A stretch of 64,000 nucleotides of DNA from Streptomyces sp. CG1 (lineage in GTDB: Bacteria; Actinomycetota; Actinomycetes; Streptomycetales; Streptomycetaceae). The notes under the pieces were generated by a model, which was not told where the DNA came from, did not search any database, and saw only the letters and a list, made by a program, of their open reading frames with translations. The stretch is from positions 1,612,001 through 1,676,000 of the forward strand of contig NZ_CP163518.1 in NCBI RefSeq assembly GCF_041080625.1, read 5' to 3'. Each line of letters opens with the position of its first letter. The first letter of the stretch is position 1. A program made the position numbers and the translations under genes. This document shows, piece by piece, positions 23,582-32,965 of this stretch.

Positions 23582-24099
23582 GACGAACTCCTCGCAGGTA
23601 GGGGGTGGGAACGAGGAGCGATCGTCTTCCTGCCGCGAGTTGACCACAAGAGGGGATTTATCTATGAATGGCGGGATTTACCCACTATACGGAGCCAGCC
23701 GTGAATCTCAGGCACTTCCGATAGCCCCTTGTAGCCACAGGTCGCGGCACACGGAGATGACGGGACAAGTCCTATCGGAGCTGGGGTGGCCGTAGCCCTG
23801 AATCGCCCACATAAGGCCGAACTTCATCTCATATGAATGCTTTGTGAATCCCAAAGAGGCAGTTATCACCCCCGTCAACGGATCTCACCGACTGCAGCCA
23901 AGTCACAGGGCTGGCGCCGCTGCTGCTGCCGCTGCGGACCAGACTCGCCGCCGCAAGCAACGGCACGATGTCCCAGCTGCCGTATGCCGGGCAGGTGTCG
24001 GCTGCATCTGGTGGCCGCGGCGAGCGCGGAACACAGTGCCCGAGCCGACATCCAGCTCCACGCCATCCGCGGCGCCCCGCATTGGCGTTGCTGCGACTA
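23582..24099. promoter_or_regulatory. Encapsulin promoter region and gene-free stretch
   Basis: No plausible gene was recognised. Two direct copies of GGGATTTA at about 23653 and 23672 lie 70-100 bp upstream of the encapsulin start and include the only A/T-rich stretch, so they are candidate promoter or operator elements for the shell/desulfurase operon. The rest (23760-24099) shows no convincing coding signal. Confidence 0.35.
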
Positions 24100-24360
24100 C
24101 GAGGACACGGAGGATCCCTGGAGCGGCGGCCGGTACCAGGTCGAGCCCTACCTCGACCATCCCGCCGACGAGCTGGTGCGCCGGGTGACCGGCAGGACAC
24201 TCGTCGCCGGAGTCGACTCGGACCGCCTCTATCCACCGTTCCAGCAAGCCGAGTTGGCGGCAGGCAGCCCCACCGCGGATCACGTCCGGGTGACCGAATC
24301 CCCGTACGGTCACGACGGCTTCCTCATCGAAGTGGAACAAGTCGCCGCACTCGTCAGCGA
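24100..24360 (+). pseudogene. metX-like (homoserine O-acetyltransferase) C-terminal remnant
   Basis: In one frame the segment reads YLDHPADELVRR directly joined to VTGRTLVAGVDSDRLYP and later VTESPYGHDGFLIEVEQV. The last pieces match the C-terminus of homoserine O-acetyltransferase, including the catalytic Asp (GVDSD) and His (YGHDGF). The piece normally between LDHPADELVRR and the GVDSD strand is missing, so an internal deletion has joined them. There is no N-terminal hydrolase domain or nucleophile Ser, and the frame runs on into the next gene. A non-functional fragment. Confidence 0.7.
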
Positions 24361-24487
24361 ACCCGTCGGGGCGACCAGGAGCGACCGCGCGCCAACGCCA
24401 CCTGACACAGCGTCACCCCGCCGTCCCCGCCCGCTGCCTGGCGGGCTGCGCCGCGAGCATGACGGTCCCAATGCCAGGATGGACGGC

Positions 24488-25660
24488 ATGACGACGATCG
24501 ACGGTGAGGTCGCGGCCGGATTCGAACCGGTGCGTGAGGCGTTCGCGGCGAACTTCTCCCAGCACGGGGACATCGGCGCGGCAGTGTGCGTGTACCAGTA
24601 CGGCCGACCTGTGGTGGACCTGTGGGGCGGCATCGCTGATCCCGAGACCGGTCGTCCGTGGACCCGGGACACGCTGCAACTCGTCTACTCGGCCACCAAG
24701 GGAGCGACCGCGACCGCGGCACATATGCTGGCCGAGCGCGGTGCGCTCGACCTTGACGAGCCGGTGGCCACGTACTGGCCGGAGTTCGCCGCGAACGGTA
24801 AGGCGGACATCCCCGTACGCTGGCTCCTGTCCCACCAGGCAGGCTTGATCGCACTGGATCAACCGGTGCCGCTGAACGAGGCGTTGGCCTGGCATCCGAT
24901 GGCAGCCGCACTGGCGGCCCAGCGACCTCTGTGGACTCCGGGCACGGCACACGGGTATCACGGTCGGACCTGGGGCTGGCTCGTCGGCGAGGTGATCCGC
25001 CGGGCCTCCGGCCAGACGCCCGGCCGCTTCTTCGCCGACGAGATCGCCGCCCCCCTCGGGCTGGACTTCTTCATCGGACTGCCGGCGGATGAGCGCGACC
25101 GGGTCAGCCACATGGTGTACCAACGGCCCGACATCGACCTCACCACCGTGCCCGCCGAGTCGATCCCGGAGGAACTCCGCGAACTTCTCGCCGCCTGGCG
25201 TGACCCGAACTCATTCAGCAACAGGGCATACGCGGTCACCGACCCCGCCGCGATCGACTTCGACTCGCCCGAGGTACAGGCCGCCGAACTCCCGGCCTCC
25301 AACGGCATCACCACCGCACGCGCACTGGCGCGCATGTACGCCGCACTGATCGGCGAGGTGGACGGCGTGCGCCTGCTCACTCCGGAAACCCTGGAGTCAG
25401 CGACCAAGGAGCAGACCGGCGGGAAGGACCAGGTGATGCTGATCCCCAGCCGATTCAGTACCGGCTACATGCTGCCCACCGAGAGCAGCCCCATGACCGG
25501 CCCGAGCGCCTTCGGCCACGCCGGCCGAGGGGGCTCACTCGGCTTCGCCGACCTGGAGCACGGCATCGCCTTCGGCTACGTGATGAACCACATCATCGAG
25601 GCACCCGACGATGCACGCGCCACGTTGTTGGTGGAGGCAGTGCGAAGGGCGTCGGCGTAG
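24488..25660 (+). CDS. Serine hydrolase / beta-lactamase family (EstB-like)
   Basis: 390 residues. The class C beta-lactamase/esterase fold is shown by SATKGAT (SxxK, about residue 70), the HGRTWGW region where the catalytic Tyr lies (GTAHGYHGRTW), and HAGRGGSLG near the C-terminus in place of the KTG motif. There is no signal peptide, so it is probably a cytosolic esterase or amidase rather than an antibiotic-degrading enzyme. The ATG at 24488 is chosen; an ATG at 24479 is equally possible. The reading frame is continuous with the metX remnant upstream, but no fusion is implied. It stands alone on this strand. Confidence 0.88.
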   Translation: MTTIDGEVAAGFEPVREAFAANFSQHGDIGAAVCVYQYGRPVVDLWGGIADPETGRPWTRDTLQLVYSATKGATATAAHMLAERGALDLDEPVATYWPEFAANGKADIPVRWLLSHQAGLIALDQPVPLNEALAWHPMAAALAAQRPLWTPGTAHGYHGRTWGWLVGEVIRRASGQTPGRFFADEIAAPLGLDFFIGLPADERDRVSHMVYQRPDIDLTTVPAESIPEELRELLAAWRDPNSFSNRAYAVTDPAAIDFDSPEVQAAELPASNGITTARALARMYAALIGEVDGVRLLTPETLESATKEQTGGKDQVMLIPSRFSTGYMLPTESSPMTGPSAFGHAGRGGSLGFADLEHGIAFGYVMNHIIEAPDDARATLLVEAVRRASA

Positions 25661-25907
25661 CCGGCTGTTGTCCGGGAACCAGACCCTGCCCCGCACGTAC
25701 CGCGTGCTCTTCTTGAACCCACCTCACCGGTTCCGACGGCCTCCCAGTGATCAGCGGCAACCGGGCAGGTCCGCGACAGCCGCGCGGACGAGCCGAAGCT
25801 CGGCGTGGGCGGCGAAGGCCGCTCTGGCGTGCGGTGATTACCCGGCCGAGTGAACGCGTACGAGACAGGTTCGACATCGGCGGGTCAAAGATCAGGCTGA
25901 AGCCGCG

Positions 25908-26651
25908 TCAGCTTGTGGGAAGGCTGAACCTGTAGCCCTGCTGGGTCAGCCAGGGGAGCAGTTCGCGCAGGGCTTCTACGGTTTGGCCGCGGTTGCCGCC
26001 GCCGTCGTGCATGAGGATGATGCCGCCGGGACGCAGTTCCCGCTTCGCGGTGGCAAGGATCGAGGCGGCACCGGGGCGCGCCCAGTCACGGGTGTCGACG
26101 GTCCAGCCCAGCGGGCGCAGACCGTCTTGCACAGCTATCTGGCGGTTTTCGGGGCTGAAGTCACCGCCGGGGGCACGGAACCACCTGACCTGGGTACCTG
26201 GCCCACCAGCCTTGGTGATCATGTCCTTGGCTGCCGTGATCTCGTGGACCTGCCGGTCGTGCGGGAGGGTGTGCATCGGCTGGGGGTGGTCCACGGTGTG
26301 GTCGCACAGCCGATGGCCGCCGGCGATGATGCGCTTGACCATGGCGGGGTCCGCGGCTGCCTGTGTGCCGATCTGGCAGAAGGTCGCCTGCGCGTGGTAC
26401 TGCGCGAGCAAGTCCAGGATCTGACCGGTGGCCGGCCCTGGGCCGTCGTCGAAGGTGAGTGCCACGGTCCGGCCGCCCGTCGCCGCGCTGTAGGCGATCG
26501 AAGTGCTCGGGGAGCCGGCAGGGGCGGTCTGCGCGCTGACGTCGGATGCGGCGCTTGCGCCCGCACCGATGCCGACCAGGGCGAACGATACGGCCGCCGT
26601 GCAGCCGAGAGCCGCACGGCGCAGCAGGCGGACGGACTTCGGGTTCGGCAT
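25908..26651 (-). CDS. Secreted polysaccharide deacetylase (NodB domain)
   Basis: About 247 residues. A Sec signal (basic MPNPKSVRLLRR, then a hydrophobic core ending ASA, about 1-35) precedes a NodB homology domain: TFDDGPG (motif 1), HTVDHPQPMH (motif 2, metal His pair), RAPGGDFS (motif 3), DTRDW and LMHDGG (motifs 4-5). It would remove acetyl groups from chitin oligomers or peptidoglycan outside the cell. The start at 26651 has AGGAG about 10 nt upstream; starts farther upstream add a non-signal-like stretch. It stands alone, flanked by a gene-free region upstream. Confidence 0.88.
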   Translation of the reverse strand: MPNPKSVRLLRRAALGCTAAVSFALVGIGAGASAASDVSAQTAPAGSPSTSIAYSAATGGRTVALTFDDGPGPATGQILDLLAQYHAQATFCQIGTQAAADPAMVKRIIAGGHRLCDHTVDHPQPMHTLPHDRQVHEITAAKDMITKAGGPGTQVRWFRAPGGDFSPENRQIAVQDGLRPLGWTVDTRDWARPGAASILATAKRELRPGGIILMHDGGGNRGQTVEALRELLPWLTQQGYRFSLPTS

Positions 26652-27055
26652 TTTGTACATGCTCCTGGCATTGCTGGCCATTTCGGGATGGCAACGACGG
26701 GTCCCCACGACGATGACCGAATGCCCGACGAAAGCGAAGCAGTTAGCGACATTTGCGGCTTTTGTCACAAGCCAGTCAATGATGACCCTGCGGGTCAGGA
26801 CGACTACGTTTCGTGAACACGGGGCCGGAGCGTCGGCCATGGGCTCAGACTTCGCCCGGCGGCGCGCCTGGGACACGCCCCGCGGACCGGGCGCGAGCAG
26901 ACGCACCTCTCGTTGCAGTTCTGGTTGCGTTCACCCCGGTCCGGCACTGTCGGCCTCCTCGCAGATGATCGCCCTGTCGGTCACGGACGGTGGACGCGCC
27001 ACCACGGCCCCGAAGGCCGAGGACCTGACCGAGGACGCCGAGCACGGCCGGGGCC
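26652..27055. other. Gene-free stretch upstream of the deacetylase
   Basis: About 400 bp without a supported gene. The part next to 26651 should hold the deacetylase promoter. The distal part (26980-27055) may contain a scrambled N-terminus of the hydrolase pseudogene that follows, but no frame gives a recognisable protein. Confidence 0.3.
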
Positions 27056-27831
27056 TTGGCACGGCCAGCGCGATCGCCCACCGCCACCTTCGCCGAGGCC
27101 GGCTTCGCCGCCCTGGTCCACGATCACCGCAGCTTCGGCGCCGGCGACGGCACCCCGCGCCAGGACATCGACCCCTGGAAGCAGATCGAGGACTGGCGGC
27201 ACGCCATCACCTACCTGGGATCGCGCCCAGAAGTCGACGCCGATCGGATCGGTCTGTGGGGATCCAGCTATGCCGGCGGACACGCGATCGTGCTCGGAGC
27301 CACCGACCGCCGCCTGAAGGCCGTCGTCGCCCAGGTGCCCACCATCAGCGGCTTCGAGCAGTCCAGGCGTCGCGTCACCCCTGAGAACGTCGCCGCCCTG
27401 GAGGCCGCCCTCGACGCCGACGAGCGTGCGCAGCTGACCGGCGAGGCGCCGCGCACCCAGGCCCTGGCCAGCGCCGATCCGACCGTCACTGCCGCCTACT
27501 GCGCCCAGGGTGCCGTCGACTTCTACCTCCAGGAACTCCCCGAAGGTACACGCTGGGACAACACCGTCACCGTCCGCTCCACCCGCAACGCGCGCATGTA
27601 AAAACCGGGCGTCTTCATCGACCGCATCTCGCCGACACCGCTACTGATGATCGTCGGTGAGCAGGACACCGTCACCCTCACCGGCACCGCACTCGCCGCC
27701 TACAACCGGGCGCTGGAACCAAAGCGGCTGGTGACGATCCCCGGCGGGCACTTCGCCCCATACACCACCGAGTTCGCCCGGGCCTCGGCTGCGGCCACCG
27801 CCTTCTTCCGTGACGATCACCGTCGACACCT
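27056..27831 (+). pseudogene. Alpha/beta hydrolase, truncated and interrupted by a stop
   Basis: The frame reads FAEAGFAALVHDHRSFGAGD, then the nucleophile elbow GLWGSSYAGGHA (Ser), and continues to ARM-TAA at 27599-27601. Past the stop the same frame resumes with KPGVFIDRISPTPLLMIVGE (acid residue strand) and IPGGHFAPY (catalytic His) to about 27831. A single change of a Tyr codon to TAA explains the break. The N-terminal 60-70 residues with the oxyanion strand are missing. All triad segments can be seen but not in one intact protein. Confidence 0.75.
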
Positions 27832-28280
27832 GGGTCTCCGATCACTACGGAGATCCCATGCCGAAGTCCACGCCCTCACCTACGCCGACCCCGGCGACAA
27901 CCTCGCCGCCCAGGCACGAGCCGACGCGGCCGTCGCCGCCTGGGCCCAGTCCCTGACCCTCGTGAAGACACCCCGTCAGGGATTCGATTCCACTCCTGCC
28001 CCCCGGGCTCGCCGAAGCGCCCAGGCCCGGCGTCGCCATGGCGCCGTGCCGCTCACGCTCGCCGGGCCGGCCGGCATGCGAGACCTGATTGCCACCTGGT
28101 CGTCGACGTGTCACGCAACCGCACCTTCGGTGCCTGCCCCGGTCGAGGCCTGACATCATCCACAACGGTCGGGACCCCGGAGACGCTCCGGAACAGCCCG
28201 GTCAAAGCGCCTCAATGACAACCCTGAGTGACAACACGGAGCGCCCCTCGCATGGGAAGCCGACGATGCGCGCCTCTTGC
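27832..28280. other. Gene-free stretch
   Basis: About 450 bp between the hydrolase remnant and the LysR gene. Open frames exist but none resembles a known protein or has a ribosome-binding site. Probably further decay products. Confidence 0.3.
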
Positions 28281-29228
28281 TCATTGCGTCGGGGCTGACC
28301 GTTGTCCCCATTTCGGCAGCCAGACGTTGGTATCGGGTGAGTCTGTTCGTCTGGAGACGAGGTAGTGGCGAAGTTCGATGAGTGCGGGATGGGGGTTGTC
28401 GTCGCGCCAGATCAGTGACATCGGGTAGACCGGTGTCGGATCACGTACCGGTACGCGCCGCAGGTCATAGCTGTCCGGCCACAGATACCGCGAGCCTTCG
28501 CCGACCAAGGTCGCCAGGTCTGAGGAGTCGGCGATCTCATCCAGCAGTGCCTCGTTCCCGAAGACGGGTCCCACCACGTCGATCGTGATGCCGAAGGCGG
28601 CGGCGAGTTCGTCGTAGTACACGGCCACCTCTCCGCGGGCGTCCAGACCGGGCATCCAGATGCGGTGTCCGGCGAGTTGCCCCGGCGCGACGGCACGGGC
28701 GTTGGCGAGCGGGTGGCGCGGTCCGACGAGCAGCTGATGCGGCTCGTCGACCACTCGAGCAGTGTTGATCACTTCTGGCAGGTGCTGCTGCGGGAGCACC
28801 GCGTGGAAAGTGGCGTCGATCGACCCGGCTTCGACGGCGGCGATTGCGCCATCGACGTCGGTGTCCAGGGTCACGACATCCAGTTCGATCTCGGGATGCA
28901 TGCGGTAGAAGTCCTGGACAAGCCCCGCGGTCACGATCCGCCGGTTGACGACATCGACGCGCAGAGCGCGCCGGCCGGGACGGACGGACGCATCAGCCCG
29001 CTCTGCCACCCGGAGGAGTTCACGGGCGTGTGGCAGGAATGCCTGGCCGTCGATGGTGAGCCGGGCGCCGCGGGCGGTGCGAGTGAACAGGCGCACGTCC
29101 AGGTCTTTCTCCAGTGCGGCGATGCGCTTGGAGACGGCCTGCTGGGTGATCGACAGGTCGGCGGCGGCTTCCTGGAACTGACCCGCTTCCGCGACGGCGA
29201 CGAAGGTACGTACGGCTTCGAGATCCAC
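28281..29228 (-). CDS. LysR-family transcriptional regulator
   Basis: 315 residues. The N-terminal HTH reads VDLEAVRTFVAVAEAGQFQE then AAADLSITQQAVSKRIAALEKDLDVRLFTRTARG, the LysR signature. The C-terminal part is the periplasmic-binding-like effector domain (about 90-290). The GTG at 29228 has AAGGTGG 6-7 nt upstream. It is divergent from the MFS transporter at 29369 with about 140 bp between, so the usual LysR arrangement applies: it probably activates the transporter and perhaps the isochorismatase-like gene beyond it. The inducer is unknown. Confidence 0.92.
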   Translation of the reverse strand: MDLEAVRTFVAVAEAGQFQEAAADLSITQQAVSKRIAALEKDLDVRLFTRTARGARLTIDGQAFLPHARELLRVAERADASVRPGRRALRVDVVNRRIVTAGLVQDFYRMHPEIELDVVTLDTDVDGAIAAVEAGSIDATFHAVLPQQHLPEVINTARVVDEPHQLLVGPRHPLANARAVAPGQLAGHRIWMPGLDARGEVAVYYDELAAAFGITIDVVGPVFGNEALLDEIADSSDLATLVGEGSRYLWPDSYDLRRVPVRDPTPVYPMSLIWRDDNPHPALIELRHYLVSRRTDSPDTNVWLPKWGQRSAPTQ

Positions 29229-29368
29229 GCCGACCCACCTTAGTGAACAACGGATGGTTGTGAGTCGCCGGCAGGGCGGTTGTTTGACCTGCTGCTGTGC
29301 TGCTCGCTTAGCTCTCACTGGTCAACTTCAGTCTGTTCGGGTGGGACATCAAGGGGGGCGTGCTGAGC

Positions 29369-30610
29369 ATGGTGGGCAGGAGACGGTTGGGCCGGGAGTT
29401 CGGCTGGCTGTGGGCGGCATATGCGGTGAGCGCCTATGGGTCCGGGCTGGGGTTCGGGGCGTTCCCGCTGATCGCCGTGCTGGCGTTGCATGCCGGCCCC
29501 GCCGAGGTGTCCGCGCTGTCCGCGGTGGGGCCCGCGGTGGGCGCGCTGATCGCGGTGCCACTCGCGCCGTGGGTGGAGTTCCGGCGCAAACGCCCGGTCA
29601 TGATCGCGATGGACCTGACCCGGTTTGCGGTCATGGCGACGATCCCGGTCGCCTACGCCTTCGGATGGCTCGGTTTCGTCCAGCTGCTCGTGGTCTCGGC
29701 CCTGGTCGCTGCAGCCAAGATCGCCTTCAACGCGGCGAGCGGCGCTTACCTCAAGGCCCTCGTCCGGCCGGACGACCTGCTCGTGGCCAACGCACGGTTC
29801 GAGTCCACGAACTGGAGCTCCATCGCGGTCGGGCCACCGCTGGGCGGGGCGGCGATCGGCCTGTTCGGGCCGGTCACCACCGTGGTGGCCGATGCGTTCA
29901 GCTACCTCTTCTCCGCGCTGGGCATCACCGCGATCCGCGGCCGAGAAGAAGCGCCGCAACCCACGGACAAAAGCCCGGTCCGGGCGGGCGCACTGCTCGA
30001 CGGCTGGCGGCACATCATGGGCCATCCCGGTCTGCGGGCGCTCTATCTCAACAACCTGCTCGTCGGCGGTCTGATCATGGCCACCGAGCCGCTGCTGGCC
30101 GTACTCCTGCTTCGCCAGCTCGGTTTCCCGCCCTGGCAGTACGGCCTCGCCTACGCCGTCCCCTGCCTCGGCGGGCTCATCGGCTCCCGGCTGGCCCGCC
30201 GTGTCGTGGCCCGCTACGGCCGGCACGCGGTCTTCCGGACCGTCGGCACCCTGCGCGCCATCTGGCTGATCGGCCTGGCCTTCGTCCGTCCCGGCATCGT
30301 CGGCCTCGTCACCGTGATAGCCATCGAGCTGGCGATCATCATCAACATGAGCCTGTACACCCCGGTGCTCGCCACCTACCGGCTCGAACACACCCCCCGG
30401 CATCTCGTCGCCCGCACCCTGTCGGCCTGGTCAATCGGCCAGCAGGCGTCCATCGCCGTCCTCACCGGGCTCGGCGGACTGCTCGCCGACGTCACCAGCC
30501 CACGCACCGCTCTCACGGTCGCGGGACTGCTCATCCTGACCACTCCGCTCCTGCTTCCCCGGCACGACCACGTCGCGTCCGAGCCGGAACCGGCCAGTAG
30601 CCACTCATGA
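29369..30610 (+). CDS. MFS transporter (12-TM, efflux-type)
   Basis: About 413 residues with 12 hydrophobic segments. The TM2-TM3 loop PWVEFRRKRPVMI is a weak form of motif A, and the family resembles macrolide-efflux-like MFS carriers (DUF/MFS_3 type). ATG 29369 is chosen because AAGGGGGG lies about 10 nt upstream; a GTG at 29360 abuts that sequence and is too close. It is divergent from a LysR regulator and followed about 100 bp later by an isochorismatase-like gene. The substrate is unknown. Confidence 0.88.
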   Translation: MVGRRRLGREFGWLWAAYAVSAYGSGLGFGAFPLIAVLALHAGPAEVSALSAVGPAVGALIAVPLAPWVEFRRKRPVMIAMDLTRFAVMATIPVAYAFGWLGFVQLLVVSALVAAAKIAFNAASGAYLKALVRPDDLLVANARFESTNWSSIAVGPPLGGAAIGLFGPVTTVVADAFSYLFSALGITAIRGREEAPQPTDKSPVRAGALLDGWRHIMGHPGLRALYLNNLLVGGLIMATEPLLAVLLLRQLGFPPWQYGLAYAVPCLGGLIGSRLARRVVARYGRHAVFRTVGTLRAIWLIGLAFVRPGIVGLVTVIAIELAIIINMSLYTPVLATYRLEHTPRHLVARTLSAWSIGQQASIAVLTGLGGLLADVTSPRTALTVAGLLILTTPLLLPRHDHVASEPEPASSHS

Positions 30611-30706
30611 CACACCACAGCTCGCCGCTGCAGCCCGCAGGCCGCAGCCGGCCCGCCGACGCACGTCCGCGTCGACCAGGCACACACCAGCAAGGAGAGC
30701 ACTTAC

Positions 30707-31303
30707 GTGAGCACTGCCCCCACACTTGACCCCACGCGCACCGCTCTTCTCGTCATGGACTACCAGCCCGCGATCCTGGCCCTTCTGCCCGAAGGGGACG
30801 GCAATGCCCTGCTCGGTCGCGTGGAAGGTGCCATCGCCGGCGTTCGCGCGAACGGCGGCACCATCGCCTACGTACGCGTCGGCTTCACCGAGGCCGACTG
30901 GGACGCGATCCCGGCCATCAACAAGTCCTTCGCCCCACTGGCCCAGCACCGCGTCATGCACCACGAGGATCCTGCCACCGCCATCCACGAGCGCCTGGAC
31001 CCACAGGACGGCGACATCATCGTGCGCAAGACTCGCTACGGCGGCATGTCCACCACCGACCTCGACCGGCAGCTGCGCGAGCGCGGCATCACCACTCTGG
31101 TCGTCTCCGGCATCAGTACCAGCGGCGTCGTCCTGTCCACCGTCATCGACGCGGCCGACCGCGACTACCAGCTCTACGTCCTGTCCGACGGCGTCGCCGA
31201 CCCGGACACCGAAGTCCACAACGGCCTGCTCCATCAGGTTTTCCCTTCGCGGGCCCACATCGTCGACACCGCCGAGCTGCACGCCCTGCTCCGGGGTGAC
31301 TGA
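30707..31303 (+). CDS. Isochorismatase-family hydrolase lacking the nucleophile Cys
   Basis: 198 residues of the isochorismatase fold. Asp in LLVMDYQPAI (about 17) and Lys in IIVRKTRYGG (about 107) are two of the three catalytic positions. The third, normally Cys in the VxGxxTxxCV loop, reads SGISTSGVVLST, so the nucleophile is absent, as in isochorismatase proper, which hydrolyses an enol ether without a Cys. It is therefore unlikely to be a nicotinamidase- or amidase-type enzyme. The GTG start has AAGGAG 9-10 nt upstream. It follows the MFS gene on the same strand and may belong to the LysR-controlled unit. Confidence 0.88.
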   Translation: MSTAPTLDPTRTALLVMDYQPAILALLPEGDGNALLGRVEGAIAGVRANGGTIAYVRVGFTEADWDAIPAINKSFAPLAQHRVMHHEDPATAIHERLDPQDGDIIVRKTRYGGMSTTDLDRQLRERGITTLVVSGISTSGVVLSTVIDAADRDYQLYVLSDGVADPDTEVHNGLLHQVFPSRAHIVDTAELHALLRGD

Positions 31304-31731
31304 CTCGAACCAGGAGCCGACCGCACCCACGGCCTCCGCCGGTGTTACGGCACCCGGCACCCTGCGAGCTGGTGACCCGTACAAACGTCATCGTCGTGAC
31401 AGCCCGGCGGTGACGGCCACCCCCACCGGGGTAACACCTCTTCGGCCGCGTCCGGGTCGCACAGCGGGCGCAGGCCGCCTGGAAGTTCAGGGAGCTCGCG
31501 GCCTGGCCGCCACTTGCGCCGAACAGTCCCCTCGGAGCGATCTCCGAGGGGACTGTTTCGTGCCCCGGAGTGCAAACGGGGACAGCGCGTCAGGCGACGT
31601 TCTAGATCAGGCTCGGAGGGCTTGGGCGTCCGCATCTCCGCCGGTGGGCCCTCGGGGAGCCGGGGGCGGTCGGCCGGTGCTCATCGCCGGCTCCCCTGCC
31701 TTCCTGGCTCCCCCTCGATCCGGCGCAGCGT
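31304..31731. other. Gene-free stretch with a strong hairpin
   Basis: About 430 bp between the isochorismatase-like gene and the convergent rpoA. No gene is recognisable. It holds the 16-bp hairpin at 31522-31557. Confidence 0.35.
31522..31557. terminator. 16-bp perfect hairpin, factor-independent terminator-like
   Basis: AACAGTCCCCTCGGAG at 31522-31537 and its exact complement at 31542-31557 enclose CGAT, followed by TTTC on the plus strand. It is the strongest classical terminator shape in the window. It lies 219 bp after the isochorismatase-like gene and about 175 bp beyond the end of the convergent rpoA, so it may serve either strand. Confidence 0.65.
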
Positions 31732-32751
31732 TCAGTACTGCTCGGTCTCCACGAACCCGGTGCCCGTGTCGTCGTCGCCGAAAGCACCGGCCGCGGCGGT
31801 CGGGTCGAATCCGGGCGGGCTGTCCTTCAGGGCCAGGCCCAGGCCGGCCAGCTTCGCCTTGACCTCGTCGATGGACTTCGCACCGAAGTTACGGATGTCC
31901 AGCAGGTCGGCCTCGGACCGCGCCAGGAGCTCACCCACCGAGTGGACGCCCTCACGCTTGAGGCAGTTGTACGACCGAACGGTGAGCTCCAGCTCCTCGA
32001 TCGGCAGCGCCAGGTCCGCGGCCAGGGCGGCGTCCGTCGGGGACGGGCCCATGTCGATGCCCTCGGCGTCGATGTTCAGCTCACGGGCGAGACCGAACAG
32101 CTCGACCAGCGTCTTACCGGCGGAAGCCATGGCGTCACGCGGACGCATCGCCTGCTTGGTCTCGACGTCGACGATCAGCTTGTCGAAGTCGGTCCGCTGC
32201 TCGACACGCGTGGCCTCGACCTTGTACGTGACCTTGAGCACCGGCGAGTAGATCGAGTCGACCGGGATACGGCCGATCTCCTGGCCCACCTGCTTGTTCT
32301 GCACGGCGGAGACATAACCGCGGCCACGCTCGACCGTCAGCTCCATCTCCAGCTTGCCCTTGCCGTTGAGCGTGGCGAGGACGAGGTCGGGGTTGTGCAC
32401 CTCGACACCGGCCGGGGGCGCGATGTCGGCGGCGGTGACCAGACCCGGACCCTGCTTGCGCAGGTACATCACGACCGGCTCGTCGTGCTCCGAGGAGACG
32501 ACCAGCTGCTTGATGTTGAGGATCAGGTCGGTGACGTCCTCCTTGACGCCCGGCACGGTGGTGAACTCGTGCAGGACACCGTCGACGCGGATGCTGGTGA
32601 CAGCAGCACCGGGAATCGACGACAAGAGGGTACGACGAAGGGAGTTGCCGAGGGTGTAGCCGAAGCCCGGCTCCAGCGGCTCGATCACGAACCGGGAGCG
32701 GAACTCGTCGACGACCTCTTCGGTCAGTGACGGACGCTGAGCAATCAGCAC
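31732..32751 (-). CDS. rpoA: RNA polymerase alpha subunit, isolated copy
   Basis: 339 residues, full length. The N-terminal assembly domain ([20 protein letters not shown] through about 230, with [15 protein letters not shown]) and the C-terminal domain ([43 protein letters not shown], about 250-310) are intact and match Streptomyces RpoA as I know it, ending in ...FVETEQY. It dimerises to scaffold beta and beta' and binds upstream DNA and activators. The start is GTG 32751. Unusually, it is not between rpsK/rpsD and rplQ: a LysR/MFS/isochorismatase unit lies on one side and a small plus-strand gene on the other. It is therefore probably a second copy, although the window alone cannot show that another exists. 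Confidence 0.93.
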   Translation of the reverse strand: MLIAQRPSLTEEVVDEFRSRFVIEPLEPGFGYTLGNSLRRTLLSSIPGAAVTSIRVDGVLHEFTTVPGVKEDVTDLILNIKQLVVSSEHDEPVVMYLRKQGPGLVTAADIAPPAGVEVHNPDLVLATLNGKGKLEMELTVERGRGYVSAVQNKQVGQEIGRIPVDSIYSPVLKVTYKVEATRVEQRTDFDKLIVDVETKQAMRPRDAMASAGKTLVELFGLARELNIDAEGIDMGPSPTDAALAADLALPIEELELTVRSYNCLKREGVHSVGELLARSEADLLDIRNFGAKSIDEVKAKLAGLGLALKDSPPGFDPTAAAGAFGDDDTGTGFVETEQY

Positions 32752-32907
32752 GGGGTATTGCCTCCAATGTCTGGCGCCCGCTATGTGACGCCGTAGACAT
32801 GAAGGGTACGGGCGGTTCGGCCTCCCATGAGTCCGAACCGCCCGACCCCGCCCGTCTGCTAGCCGGTCGGCAGACTCAGCTCTTGTAGGAGTCGAGTCCA
32901 ACGATCA

Positions 32908-32938
32908 GCTACTCCTGCCTCTGAGAGGCAGGAGTAGC
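32908..32938. repeat. 31-bp perfect palindrome upstream of rpoA
   Basis: GCTACTCCTGCCTCT at 32908-32922 and its exact complement at 32924-32938 flank a single G; as RNA it would be a 13-bp stem with a 5-nt loop. It lies about 160 bp upstream of the rpoA start and 28 bp upstream of the small plus-strand gene. It could insulate the divergent units as a terminator or be a protein-binding site. Confidence 0.55.
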
Positions 32939-32965
32939 ACGGTTCGTAGGTGCATACTGGGGGCG

